Below, in pieces: positions 33,536 through 44,037 of a DNA stretch of 64,000 nt (position 1 is the stretch's first letter; every line of letters begins with the position of its first letter). The translations under genes and the position numbers were made by a program. Location of the stretch: positions 1 through 64,000 of the forward strand of contig JAAEAF010000624.1 of the NCBI GenBank assembly GCA_011037195.1. The letters run 5' to 3'. The notes under the pieces were generated by a model. The model was given only the letters and a program-made list of their open reading frames with translations. It did no database searches and had not been told where the DNA came from. The stretch comes from Triatoma infestans. Lineage: Eukaryota > Arthropoda > Insecta > Hemiptera > Reduviidae.

Positions 33536-34079
33536 TTATGTTTATGAGATATGTTTCAAAACAAAAGTTAATAGTTTCTCGTATGTATAGTTACAATCCA
33601 AAATAGCGCTTTAAAGAAAAGCTTGAAACCCCTTAAATGAAAGCCTAAACGCCCCTTAAATGAATTTTCCTAGAAAAACGTTATAAATAAAAGTTATAAA
33701 TAGACTTACTTTAATGTATCAGAGTATTTACAAAGTTTAAAGAAATTCATTGGAACTCTTATCGATAAAATCGTAAAACCTGATGAATCCATACTGTAAA
33801 ATGTTATTTCCGTTTGAAGAATTTTGACCAGGTGACTTCCTGTCAAATCACATGGTGACACCCAAATTGAATGTCAACTTTTGATTTTTCATTTGTGAGC
33901 TACGCTGTTCACATACATACAGACAGAGACAAAGGCACTCCCCCCCCCCCCGACACACACATCACAACTTTTTTGGACTCAATACATATCGGAACATGTA
34001 CTTCCGGTAGATACTCAGTTATCGAATATTTGACACGATCGTAATACATCCTCGGTCTTACCAGCAGTAAGAGAAAGTA
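33418..34079 (+). repeat. R1k copy, diverged, tail-to-head with an older copy
   Basis: The head CTGGTGTAAAACAATCACAC directly follows an R1k-type tail (AGTACTTGCTCTACTA). The body is shortened. Recognisable parts are CCTTAAATGAATTTTCCTAG, TTATTTCCGTTTGAAGAATT, TGAGCTACGCTGTTCACATA and an end reading CTTACCAGCAGTAAGAGAAA followed by GTA. Confidence 0.75.
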
Positions 34080-34835
34080 AAAAAAGTGAAATCTATTTTA
34101 TGACAAAAACACTCATATAACACTTTCTTACACTTACTTTCTTCGATCTTCTATTAAAATAAAATAATTACTAAAAGCTTGAAATTTAGACAATACTTAT
34201 TGACAAAATCTAAACTGAAAAATTTATATTATATTATTTATTTATTATTAGAACAAAACAAAAATAGAATAAAAAAACAATTTACTTTTTAATTTAACAA
34301 CAATTTAATTAAAACAATTAATAACAATTTAATTAAAATTTATACAAACTGATAATAAGGCCGTCGTCCTATAAGTACTGGCGTCAAGGTTAGATACGTT
34401 ACTCGTATAACAAAATTCTTTATACGGCCAACCATCACCAAAATTATATATAGAAATCTATGATTTGACATACTCGTATTTAACCCAATCTATGAACGTT
34501 GAGAACTCAAAAGTTAAAAAAAAAAAAAATTGTTATCGGAACAAATTTAATTGCGGACGATTGTAAGAGTTTCCTATTTAATCTTAAATTCTTATAGTAT
34601 TTTTTAAAAGAAAACTTATGGCTGCATAATAAAATGATGATTCAAGAACAATAAATTTTAAGCAATGAGCTATGAAACAAAAAGTGCAGGGGATTTGTTA
34701 AATACATAATTTGAAGTAATTATAAGTATAATGAAGAATATTTTCGACACTATCTCTTTTATACTTGAAATACGTAATAATCAGTTTGGCAAATATTTAA
34801 GCAGCAATTTGATCAAATTTTTACAAATAAAAAAA
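34080..34835. other. AT-rich spacer, no gene seen
   Basis: 34100-34140 (ACACTCATATAACACTTTCT) may be another R1k head remnant. Otherwise nothing is supported. Confidence 0.35.
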
Positions 34836-35653
34836 ATCTGGTGTGAAACACTCACACAACTTTCTCTTACTACAGTACTCAAAATTATAATTGACAAATT
34901 TTATAGTTAGTGTACCAAATTTAATGAAATTCGTCGAAAAGTGAAAAACACTGTCCAGTAAAACTGTCCGGTTTACTAATTTCCTTGAAACTCGGAATAT
35001 GGGTCATATATTAATTTCTAGTTATTTCAATTTGGATGACAGAATTGTATAATCAACTGTGATAGCATTTTAAAGAAAAACATAACCCCCCTCCCCCAAA
35101 AGTCCCCTTAAATGAATTTATCAGGGGAAAAGTTTCAAATAAAAGTTGTAGCTCTTTATATGTATAGTTAACAAACGCTGGTTTAAAGAAAATCGTTGGA
35201 GCCATTTTCGAGAAAATACCAGAAAACTGAAAATTATATTTCAGTAAAAACGCACTTCCGGTTATCTATTTTTTTCAAACTCGGAATTTCAACAACATAT
35301 TTAATTCTAATTAACATTATTTAGATGACAGAATTGTCTAATAAACTGAACAGCAGTTAATGAAAACCTAACCCCACCCTCCCCCAGAAGTGCCCTTAAA
35401 TGAATTTTCCTGGAGAAATGTTTCAAATAAAAGTTGTAGCTCTTTGTATGTGTAGTTGATATAGCAAGTTTAAAGAAAATCTTCGGAGCCATTTTTGAGA
35501 AAATTGCAAAAACGTAAAAAAAACAACTAGTAAAGTGGTACTTCCGGTTGAGGAATATTGACACATAACGCACCGTCAGATCCCATGGTGATACCTAAAC
35601 GTAATATCAAGTTTGAACTTTCTACGATTTTTCGTTTTTGAGCTATGCTGTTC

Positions 35654-35696
<43 letters not shown>

Positions 35697-35832
35697 AGAC
35701 CATTCGCTAAAAACCACTTTTTTGGACTCAGGGGACCTCAAAACGGATATTTCCGGTGAAAACTCGATATCGAAAATTTGACACGATTACAATACTTACA
35801 ATACTTCCTCTTACTAGGAGTAAGAGAAAGTA
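34836..35832 (+). repeat. R1k full copy, forward
   Basis: Head ATCTGGTGTGAAACACTC after an A-run. Module 1 has lost part of its start (CTGTCCGGTTTACTAATTTC). Modules 2 and 3 start near 35251 and 35540. (CA)n at about 35658-35693. The tail repeats TTACAATAC before the hairpin CTTCCTCTTACTAGGAGTAA. Confidence 0.95.
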
Positions 35833-35897
35833 ATATATACTCTAAATGACAGTTAAATAAACAGTAATTTTTAATATTGCTAATAAATTTACAAAAC

Positions 35898-35980
35898 TGC
35901 AACAGTCAGAACGCATGTTTAGGTCATAAGAAGCCTACAGCTTCCTCCCAATTAGCATGATTATTCATCATTCTTGTTGC
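35898..35980 (+). repeat. 83-bp structured repeat, copy 1
   Basis: It begins TGCAACAGTCAGAACGC and ends TTCTTGTTGC, with AAGAAGCCTACAGCTTCC in the middle forming a small hairpin. Related copies lie at 38826-38906 and 39759-39839. Confidence 0.85.
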
Positions 35981-36599
35981 TAATTGTTCTGCTTATAGCA
36001 TTTAAGGTAATAAAATAAATTGAGCCTATATAAAACCATTTTAATTTAAAAAAAAGCTATTGATAGTAACAAATAAAAGACAAACAAATTTCTGATAATA
36101 AAGTCATTCAGTGCATAGAATTGTATTTCTATTGAAGTAAAAGAAAAAAATAACACCCTGGATGTTGAATAATCAAATTAAGTTAAAGAGGGGGGGGGGA
36201 CACAAAAAAAGGAGCAGTCTAGTAATTTCATTTTCACATAAAATAGACGGTAATATAAAGAAAGTAGGAGGAGAAGAAGGAAAATGGCCAGTTATTGTGA
36301 TTAGATGGGAAACAGCACATGCGAAAATCTACAGCATTCATTGTTATCTTTAATACAAGTGAAGAAAAGATCTTTAGAAACGGTGAAAGGCCGTGAATAA
36401 TGATATAATGATAAATTACATTCAAGTCGCAGACGAATTGTAATAAAAAGTTCTTTATGTGCTGAAAATAGAAAATCTTAATTGTTGATATTATACATAT
36501 CAACGATATTAATATATCAACAATATTGATATATATGTATATATTACGTAATTAACTAGCAATAGTATCCACCGCTGACCTCAGCTATGCATTGTCGAA
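35981..36599. other. AT-rich spacer, no gene seen
   Basis: It contains a G-run (36190-36198) and overlapping short palindromes built from GTTGATAT / ATATCAAC (about 36484-36535). No gene. Confidence 0.4.
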
Positions 36600-36910
36600 C
36601 TTAAAAATAAATAATTGAAAAAATCTTAGGAGCAAAAATATCGGCGTAAAAAGAGAAATATTTGCAATTAGGATGCCAAGTTTAAAAAAAACTTAAAGAA
36701 CCCATTCAGAAAAGTCGCAACTTCCTGCTGATGGAGTTTGACCGAGACTTTCCTAGTGGATCCCAAACTGATACCCAAACTGAGTAATCAAGATGCAGTG
36801 CTCTGCGTTTTTCGTTATTGACTTATTTTGTATACATACACACACACACATACCATTCACATAAAACTCAATTAAAAATCTGGCACGACCTCAATACTTC
36901 CTCTTATAGG
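36600..36910 (+). repeat. R1k diverged tail half
   Basis: AGTCGCAACTTCCTGCTGAT, then AGTGGATCCCAAACTGATAC, CGTTTTTCGTTATTGACTTA, (CA)n and the end CTTCCTCTTATAGGAGTA. Confidence 0.6.
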
Positions 36911-37086
36911 AGTACACGTGTACACATACATACATACAAACATATATATACATACACAGAGTGAGAGAAACCAATTGCTAAATACCTTTTCGCATACTCA
37001 AAGAGGCCTGAAAAGATGTATAACAGTTGCAACTCAATTTCAAAATTATATCCGATCTCTGTATTTCCTCTTAAAGGACGTAAGAC
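36911..37086 (+). repeat. Second R1k-like tail directly after the first
   Basis: A repeated tail: CATACATACATACAAACATA, AGAAACCAATTGCTAAATAC, CAAAGAGGCCTGAAAAGATG, and the end TTTCCTCTTAAAGGACGTAA followed by GA. The head of the next copy follows within 10 bases. Confidence 0.6.
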
Positions 37087-37094
37087 AAAAAAAA

Positions 37095-37936
37095 ATCTGG
37101 TGTGATACACTCACACAACTTTCTCTTACTCTAGTTTTCAAAATTGTGATTGACAAATTTTATAAATAGTTTGTATATCAAGTTTAATAAAATGCGACGA
37201 GTTTTTGTGGAAAACGCACTTCCGGTTTACTAATTTTCTTGAAACTCGTGGGCAATCTACTTATTTTATTATTAATTTTGTTTAGATGGTAGAATTTTAT
37301 AATCAATTAGAGGGATAGCACATAACACTACTCCCTCCCCCACAAGGCCTTTTTACATGACTTTACCCGGAGAAATGTTTCAAATGAAAGTTGTAGCTCT
37401 TTATATGTGTAATTCACATTCTTACTTTAAAGAAAATAGTTGGGGCCGTTTTAGAGAAAAAGCAGAAAACTGAAAAGTACTACTCAGAAAAACGCACTTC
37501 CGGTCATTTGATCTTTTTCAAACTAAATAATAATTAACATTATTTAGATGATAAAATTTGTGTAATAAACTGAAATAGCACTTTAGAGGACAACCTAACC
37601 CTACCCCTCTCTAAAAACTGCGCTAAAAAGCTATTTTCCAGGAGAAATGTTACAAATAAAAGTTGTAGATATATATAGCAAGTTTAAAGAAAATCGTTAA
37701 AGCCATTTTCGAAAAAATTGCAATAAAGTAAAAAAAAAAACGGTTTGTAAAGTGGTACTTCCGGTTGAGGAATTCTGACAGATAACCTACTGTTGGTTTC
37801 TATGGTGATATCTAAACAGAATATGAAATTTGAACTTTCTAGGATTTTTCGTTTTTTGAGCTATGCTGTACACATAGGTACATATACACACAGACACGAT
37901 TATAATACTTCCTCTTACTAGGAGTAAGAGAAAGTA
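37095..37936 (+). repeat. R1k copy, forward, shortened tail
   Basis: Head ATCTGGTGTGATACACTC, modules near 37217, 37494 and 37757. The tail jumps from the CACACAGACACGA microsatellite directly to TTATAATACTTCCTCTTACT, so the GGACCTCAAAACGG and TCGATATCGA blocks are deleted. Terminal hairpin intact. Confidence 0.9.
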
Positions 37937-38825
37937 ATAAAAATGAATCTAGAAATGGATGAAACAGTCTGAACATGAAAACCAAGACTTTAAGAAGATA
38001 TTACGTAGTACATTAATTGTAAATTCATCCTCCACAAAATACATTAAATTGTATATTAAATCCAATTTAGTAATTTTAATCAAAGAATTGATATTAACAA
38101 AAATATGATTGCCGTAGGCCTTAAGTATAAATCCTTTAACAAAACAATCTATGTTTCCACCAACTAATAATTATATACGTGATTAATTTATTATTTAAGA
38201 TGATTCTTTATAAATAATCCGACAGACAAAACTGCAACTATTTATACATATATAAAACTAAACTTCAATAAAATCTCTTCATTATATAATACATAAGTTC
38301 CACTCAATGTTATACCAGTACTATTTGCCCACTTAGTATTGGGTAGTACCGGCAGGTACTGCTTTAACAACTATCACTACATATCAAACAGCAAAAATTA
38401 GCCAAACAAGCGTGCACATCAATCATTTTTGCAAATAGATATTTTTAGCTATGTTAAGGTTTTATATGTTCTCTACGGTAACAATGATACAAAGTTCCCA
38501 CCAGATAGCCTATTTTACCAACCTTATCCACGGTTAATAATTTACAAACTTGATTGGACTATTTGTTCATATTATCTATAAAATCTAAGTACCTAATTTA
38601 AAGGTTTTTTTAAAAAAAAGGCAATGATAAGGTTTACAAAACACTAATGATAAGAATATACATGAGTGGAAGCCAAAATTGTTCCTTGAATTAATATAGT
38701 AATCATTAAATATTTAAAAAAATATTTTAAGTCTCGCTAAATTGTTTTTAAAAAGTTTAATGAGTTAATAAAATAAGAAATATAGTTCTGTAAAAATGTT
38801 AACTTATGAGAAAGGCTTGGGCTAT
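37937..38825. other. AT-rich spacer, no gene seen
   Basis: No supported gene. The last 30 bases (TTAACTTATGAGAAAGGCTT) are shared with the upstream flank of the repeat at 39759. Confidence 0.4.
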
Positions 38826-38906
38826 TGCAACAGTCAGAACGCAATTCCGGTCATAAGAAACCTAAAGTTTCCTCGAATTAGCATGTTTATTCATCATTCT
38901 GTTGCA
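38826..38906 (+). repeat. 81-bp structured repeat, copy 2
   Basis: TGCAACAG at the start and CTGTTGCA at the end are exact inverted repeats. The middle has GAAACCTAAAGTTTC, a 5-bp hairpin. CAGAACGCAATTCCGGTCAT and TTAGCATGTTTATTCATCAT are conserved with the other copies. Confidence 0.9.
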
Positions 38907-39193
38907 TTAATATTATTTTGAACGTCTCTTCTGATTTAAAATACTGAAAGGCAAAACAAACATAAATTAAGAAAAGATACTGATATATTTATATTATTCT
39001 TTGACAGTTCACGATTTCAATTAAAATTAATTAAAAAACCCATTAAAATTTCTTAACATAATTTTCATATTTCACCCAGATGCTCATTTGATTAATTTTA
39101 ATTTTATTTGGATCAACAATTATATATAATCTTTTCAGAAATTGATATTAAGTTACTATCTACAATTGATCTTTTTCACTAGTAAAACAGGTT
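38907..39193. other. Spacer, no gene seen
   Basis: Nothing supported. Confidence 0.4.
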
Positions 39194-39475
39194 TTACTTC
39201 CTCTATTACTAAGAGAAAGTATTGTAATCGTGTCGAGTCGAGTTTTCATCGGAAATACACGTTTTGAGTGCAAAAAAATTGGTTTTTACTAATTGGACTG
39301 TGCGTGTCTGGCAACAGCATAGCTCAAAAACAATTAATCGCAAAAAGTTCATATATCGACATTCGATAACCGGAAGTACCACTTTACAGAATGAATTTTT
39401 CAGTTTCTTTAAACTTAGTATATCGACTACACATACAAATGAGCGTTTATCGACGTTGGAATGAATTCGCTAAAA
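39194..39475 (-). repeat. R1k fragment, reverse, tail part
   Basis: Starts ACTTCCTCTATTACTAAGAG, then GTAATCGTGTCGAGTCGAGT, CGGAAATACACGTTTTGAG, GCATAGCTCAAAAACAATTA and ACCGGAAGTACCACTTTAC. It ends in an A-run (about 39472-39490) where module 2 should begin. Confidence 0.8.
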
Positions 39476-39758
39476 AAAAAAAAAAAAAAATTATTAACTC
39501 GCGAAATGGGAGGTTTTACTGTAAAAATTTACCATCTGCATAAGTTATGAACGACATTATTAATTTTTTACAATCTGCAGGCACCAATAGAATTGGTTAA
39601 GAATTAAATGATGAAAATTATTAACTCATTAACTAAATAAAATGGTTTTGAACTCAGATGGATTAACCTCAATGTCTTAACTATCTCAATGGATGACTGC
39701 AATTCATCCTAGCACATTAAAAGTGGAAAAACACATTAACTTATGAGAAGGATTGGGC

Positions 39759-39839
39759 TGCAACAATCAGAACGCATTTCCGGTCATGGGAAGCCTAATG
39801 CTTCCTCGAATTAGCATGTTTACTCATCATTCTGTTGCA
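39759..39839 (+). repeat. 81-bp structured repeat, copy 3
   Basis: Ends TGCAACA...TGTTGCA. The middle hairpin GGAAGCCTAATGCTTCC has perfect 6-bp arms. CCTCGAATTAGCATGTTTAC is conserved. Its upstream flank matches that of copy 2 for about 30 bp. Confidence 0.9.
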
Positions 39840-40526
39840 CCTATATCATTCTGTTTTATTTATTTTACTTTATTTCCTTATCATATTTCAGATTTACATG
39901 GCCATTGACATTATTAGATTATTTGATTTTATTGGTATGATTTATAATTAATCAAAATTAAAAGAAGTTTGAAGTGTCACTGATAAAACAGTGATAAGAA
40001 TCCGATAAAGAAACAGTTAATAGGGGATGGACATGATGCACTGTATCTAGCGTTTTTATTGACCGTCTGACCATAATCTCTAATCCAAAGCCCCCTCCTA
40101 ACGCTAGAATGAAGCCAGATCTATTTGTTTGAGATTTCATAGCCGGAACGGTTTTAAGAAGGATATATTCTCCTCCGAAATCCCATAGGTACCTCCTAGG
40201 TTTTCTAAAGCTTTCCTAAATGACAGCGAGGCAGTCTAATCAGGGGAGGGGAATACTGGAATGTCCACAAAATTTGCACACGCCATCATTGTTTCAGGCC
40301 CAACTTTTTCAGATGCCCTATGAGTTTTCAATGCCCTGAGAGGTAACCCTATTAGTGTTCAGATTGATTCCTGACTTTGTTTCTGGCCATGGCCGTATAA
40401 ATATCTCATTATTTTTTACATATTACATATCATAATATATTATTATTCTTAAGATTAATATTATACATGTAATACATAATATAATATGTATTATACAATT
40501 TTATTATTAATAAAATATTATTTTTT
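39840..40526. other. Spacer, no gene seen; one short dispersed repeat
   Basis: The segment 40284-40362 (CAGGCCCAACTTTTTCAGAT, CAATGCCCTGAGAGGTAA) resembles 21744-21815. Nothing else is supported. Confidence 0.4.
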
Positions 40527-40632
40527 TACTTCCTCTTATTGTAATCGTGTAAAATTTTCGATATCGAGTTTTCACCGGAAATATCCGTTTTGAGGTCCCC
40601 TGAGCCCAAAAAAAGTGGTTTTCAGCAAATGG

Positions 40633-40684
<52 letters not shown>

Positions 40685-41519
40685 CATGTGAACAGCAGCT
40701 CAAAAACGAAAAACCGTAGAAAGTTGAAACTTGATATTTCATTTAGGTATCTCCATGGGATCTGACAGTACTTTACCTGTCAAAATTCCTCAACCGGAAG
40801 TACCACTTTACTAGTTGGATTTTTTACTTTTTTGCGATTTTCTCAAAAATGGCACGACGATTTTCTTAAAACTTGGATCATCAACCACACATATAAAGAG
40901 CTACAACTGTTATTTGAAACATTTATCCGGGAAAATGCATTTAAGGGCACTTTTGGGGGACGGGTGCGGTTAGGTTTCCATCTAAAATGCTATTTCAGTT
41001 TATTACACAATTCGGTCATCTAATTAATGTTAATTAGAATTAAATATGTTTGTTGCAGTTGGAAAAAATCGGATAACCGGAAGTGCGTTTACTTTACCAC
41101 TTTACTAAATGATTTATTCTCTTTTTCACAATTTTCTCAAAAATGGCACCGACGATTTTCTTGAAACTTTTTATATAAACTACGCATACAAAGATCTACA
41201 ACTTTTATTTAAAACATTTCTCTGGGAAAATTCATTTAAGGGCACTTTTAGGGAAGGGGTGGGATTACGTTTTTCTCTAAAGTGCTATCACAGTTGATTA
41301 TACAAATTCTATCATCCAAACAAAATTAATTAGAAATAAATAGATGGCCAAAATTCCGAGTTTTAAGAAATTTAGTAAACCGGAAGTGTGCTTTTTCTGA
41401 ACAGTTTTTTTCAGTTTTCGACGAATTTCGTTAAATTTGGTACACAAACTATAAAATTTGTCAATTATAGTTTTGAGAACAGGAATAAGAGAAAGTTGTG
41501 TGAGTGTTTCACACCAGAT
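40527..41519 (-). repeat. R1k full copy, reverse, one hairpin arm lost
   Basis: It starts ACTTCCTCTTATTGTAATCG, so the terminal palindrome has collapsed to one arm. It has a long (TC)n(TG)n run (40634-40684), three ACCGGAAGT module ends (near 40793, 41075 and 41381) and the head end GTGTGAGTGTTTCACACCAG followed by AT. Confidence 0.95.
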
Positions 41520-41534
41520 TTTTTTTTAAATTCA

Positions 41535-41732
41535 AGGCGCGTCTACATCTGTGGTCATTGGTGCCCGGAGCCGGCCTCCGGACAGTGTTCTCTCGTTACA
41601 GACAATACTGGTCCATCAACAGGACAGTGAGCTGTAGAGGCCCCTAGGAAGAAAAAATGTAAGCACCACAGGACTCGAACCCGGGTCCTCCGCGTGGGAA
41701 TCCAGTATGCTAACAACTTAGCTATTCCCTTC
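41535..41732 (-). mobile_element. tRNA-derived SINE, different head on the shared body
   Basis: The minus-strand head (about 41665-41732) reads GGGAATAGCTAAGTTGTTAG with the B box GGGTTCGAGTCC intact. The body (CTAGGGGCCTCTACAGCTCA, then ACTGTCC and GGAGGCCGG) matches that of the Ala-like SINEs at 2291 and 9160. So one body is joined to two different tRNA-like heads. It lies 15 bases from the end of an R1k copy. Confidence 0.8.
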
Positions 41733-42348
41733 CCTAATATTTTTTATTATTAAAATATATTTTGTATTTTAAAATGTATTTTTATATTAAAATATATAAT
41801 TATATTATTATTTTATATTATTATATCGTATTAATATATTTTTTTTTTACTATCCTATTTTTTTTTCTTCATCAATTTGTGTTTTCTTTAAAGAACTAAG
41901 GGGACAGAAGTAAATTTTCGTCACCTTTCTTTGTGTTTTTTTTTTTTTTTTAAATGTGACTCGCGTTAGTCACGCATAAACTAGGCCTCACAAAAATGTA
42001 AACTATCTTCATCCACATTTTGCTAACCTAATTTTCTACGACAGAAAATAGATCAAAACTGTAAATATCTCCTTCAATACAGAGATATAGGTTAAAAAAA
42101 CCTACGTACAATCATTCGTACAAATTTCTCTTACTGCCATAATTAAAATTGTAATTAATTAATAAATTTTCATTAATTTTGAAATGTTTCCAAAAGTTTT
42201 GTTGCCTTCAATATTACAGTAAATACGAATGTATTCATAAAATAATCGTATATTTTACTTGTTGTTCTTAGTACGTACACACATGAGGTATATGATAGTG
42301 ATTTCTTTTTGGAACAACAGCCAGTGCTTCAACAAAACTTCAATAAAC
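41733..42348. other. AT-rich spacer, no gene seen
   Basis: Long T/A-rich runs. No supported gene. Confidence 0.4.
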
Positions 42349-42419
42349 ACTTGAAATTTATGTTGTGTTGGTTGGTTACGCAGAGACATTTTCCGTTGTA
42401 CCCTGCTTCATTTTGTGGT

Positions 42420-42458
42420 CATCGACCGGTTTCGGGCGTTCGCCCATCTTCAGGATGC
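42420..42458 (-). ncRNA. Hammerhead-ribozyme-like motif, left arm of FB2
   Basis: The minus strand reads CATC, CTGAAGA, T, GGGC-GAAC-GCCC, GAAA, CCGG, TC, GATG. This has the order helix I strand, CUGANGA core, helix II hairpin, GAAA, a very short palindromic helix III (ACCGGU), cleavage triplet GUC and helix I strand. The extra T before helix II is not canonical. Activity is unknown. Confidence 0.45.
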
Positions 42459-42552
42459 GTTTGTAGACAGTGTGATAATAAATTCAGTTTATACACTCTG
42501 TATAAACTGAATTTGCTCTGTACAAGTCTGTGTTATCAACTGTCAGACAAAC

Positions 42553-42591
42553 GCATCCTGAAGATTGGCGAACGCCCGAAACCGGTCGATG
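42553..42591 (+). ncRNA. Hammerhead-ribozyme-like motif, right arm of FB2
   Basis: Helix I strand GCATC, core CTGAAGA (42558-42564), helix II region to 42577, GAAACCGGTC (42578-42587) and helix I partner GATG (42588-42591). One base of helix II is changed (TTGGC instead of TGGGC). Confidence 0.4.
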
Positions 42592-42699
42592 ACCACAAAA
42601 TGAAGCAGGCTATCACGGAAAATGTCTCTGATACTTGAAATTTATTTTCAGAGATTTTCGGCTTCCGAAAAAAATATCCTATTTGGTAGGTTAGGATTT

Positions 42700-43095
42700 T
42701 TTGCTAAATGGGTGGTGGGTTAGAAAGTAAAAGCAGGTAGTTAGCATTCCTGGTTTAAGAAAATTGTTACGAGCCTTTTCCAGAAAATTTTAAAAATAAT
42801 AGATATTATTAGGGGTAAAATTATACTTCCGTTTAGGCAATTTTTTTTTTTTTCAAACTCTGGGTTCTAAAAAATCATTATATATAGTCCTTATTATATT
42901 ACATATATGGCTAGAAGAACTCTATATATTGTACTTAAATGGCACATTAAAGAGGAATAATCTTAACTTTATTTTACCATAATCCCCCAAAAATTTGTTG
43001 AAATAATAAAGAACATTAAGAAAATTCTTGGCTCAGTTTTGAAATAATTACGAAAAACTGGAAGAAATAAGTTTCAGTAAAGTCGCATTACTAAA
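42700..43095 (+). repeat. R1k diverged fragment
   Basis: It shows TTACGAGCCTTTTCCAGAAA, ATTATACTTCCGTTTAGGCA and CTCAGTTTTGAAATAATTAC in module order. Its right edge abuts the reverse copy at 43107. Confidence 0.4.
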
Positions 43096-43106
43096 TATGG
43101 ATTATC

Positions 43107-44037
43107 ATTTTCTCTTACTCCTAGTAAGAGGAAGTATTATAATCGTGCCAAATTTTCAATATCGAGTTTTCACCGGAAATATCCGTTTTGAGGTTCCCTG
43201 AGTCCAAAAAAGTGGTTTTTAGCAAAAGTGTGTATGTATGTATGTATGTGAACAGCATAACTCAAAAACGAGAAACCGTAGGAAGTTGAAACTTGATATT
43301 CCGTTTAGGTATCACTATGGGATCTGACAGTAGGTCAGCGGTCAAAATTCCGTAACCGGAAGAACCACTTTCCTGAATGGTTTTTTTCATTGTCTTGCGA
43401 TGTTCTCAAAAACGGCTTCAACAAATTTTATTCAAACGTGGTATATCAACTTACACATGCCAAAATCTACCAACTTTTAATTAAAATATTTCTCTGGAAA
43501 AATTCATTTAAAGGCAGTTTTTGGGGAAGTGGTGGGGTGAGATTTCAGTTTATTATACAATTGTGCCAATGTATTGTTAAAATTCCGAGTTTGAATAATA
43601 ATATCGGATGACCGGAAGTGCGTTTACTTTACCACTTTACTAAGTGATTTCATTTACGCGATTTAAAAAAAAAAAAATGGCGACGATTTTGTTGAAACAT
43701 CTTGTATAAACTAAACAAACAAAGATGTACAATTTCTCTGTGTAAATTCATTTATGGGCAGTTTTAGGGAAGGGGTGGGGTTATGTTTTTCTCTAAAGTG
43801 CTATCATAGTTGATTATACAATTCTATACATCCAAACAAAATTAATCAGAAATAAATAGATGGCCAAATTTCCGTTTTCCAAGGAAATTAGTAAACCGGA
43901 AGTGCGCTTTTACTGAACAATATTTTTTTCAGTTTTCGACGAATTTCATTAAATTAGCTGCACAAACTATAAAATTTGTCAATTATAATTTTGTGAAGTG
44001 GAGTAAGAGAATGTTGTGTGAGTGTTTCACACCAGAT
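43107..44037 (-). repeat. R1k full copy, reverse
   Basis: Terminal palindrome TCTCTTACTCCTAGTAAGAG, TCGAGTTTTCACCGG, a GTATGTATGTATGTATG microsatellite, module ends AACCGGAAGAACCAC, GACCGGAAGTGCG and AACCGGAAGTGCG, and head end TTTCACACCAGAT. Confidence 0.95.

Larger units (their letters stand above)
42362..42632. mobile_element. Fold-back element FB2 with 13-bp target duplication
   Basis: Two nearly perfect inverted arms of about 120 bp with almost no spacer meet at about 42499. The left end has an extra GTTGTGTTGGTTGGTTAC, as in FB1. The 13-mer ACTTGAAATTTAT at 42349-42361 and 42633-42645 is the target duplication. Both arms carry the hammerhead-like core, each pointing outward. Confidence 0.9.
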
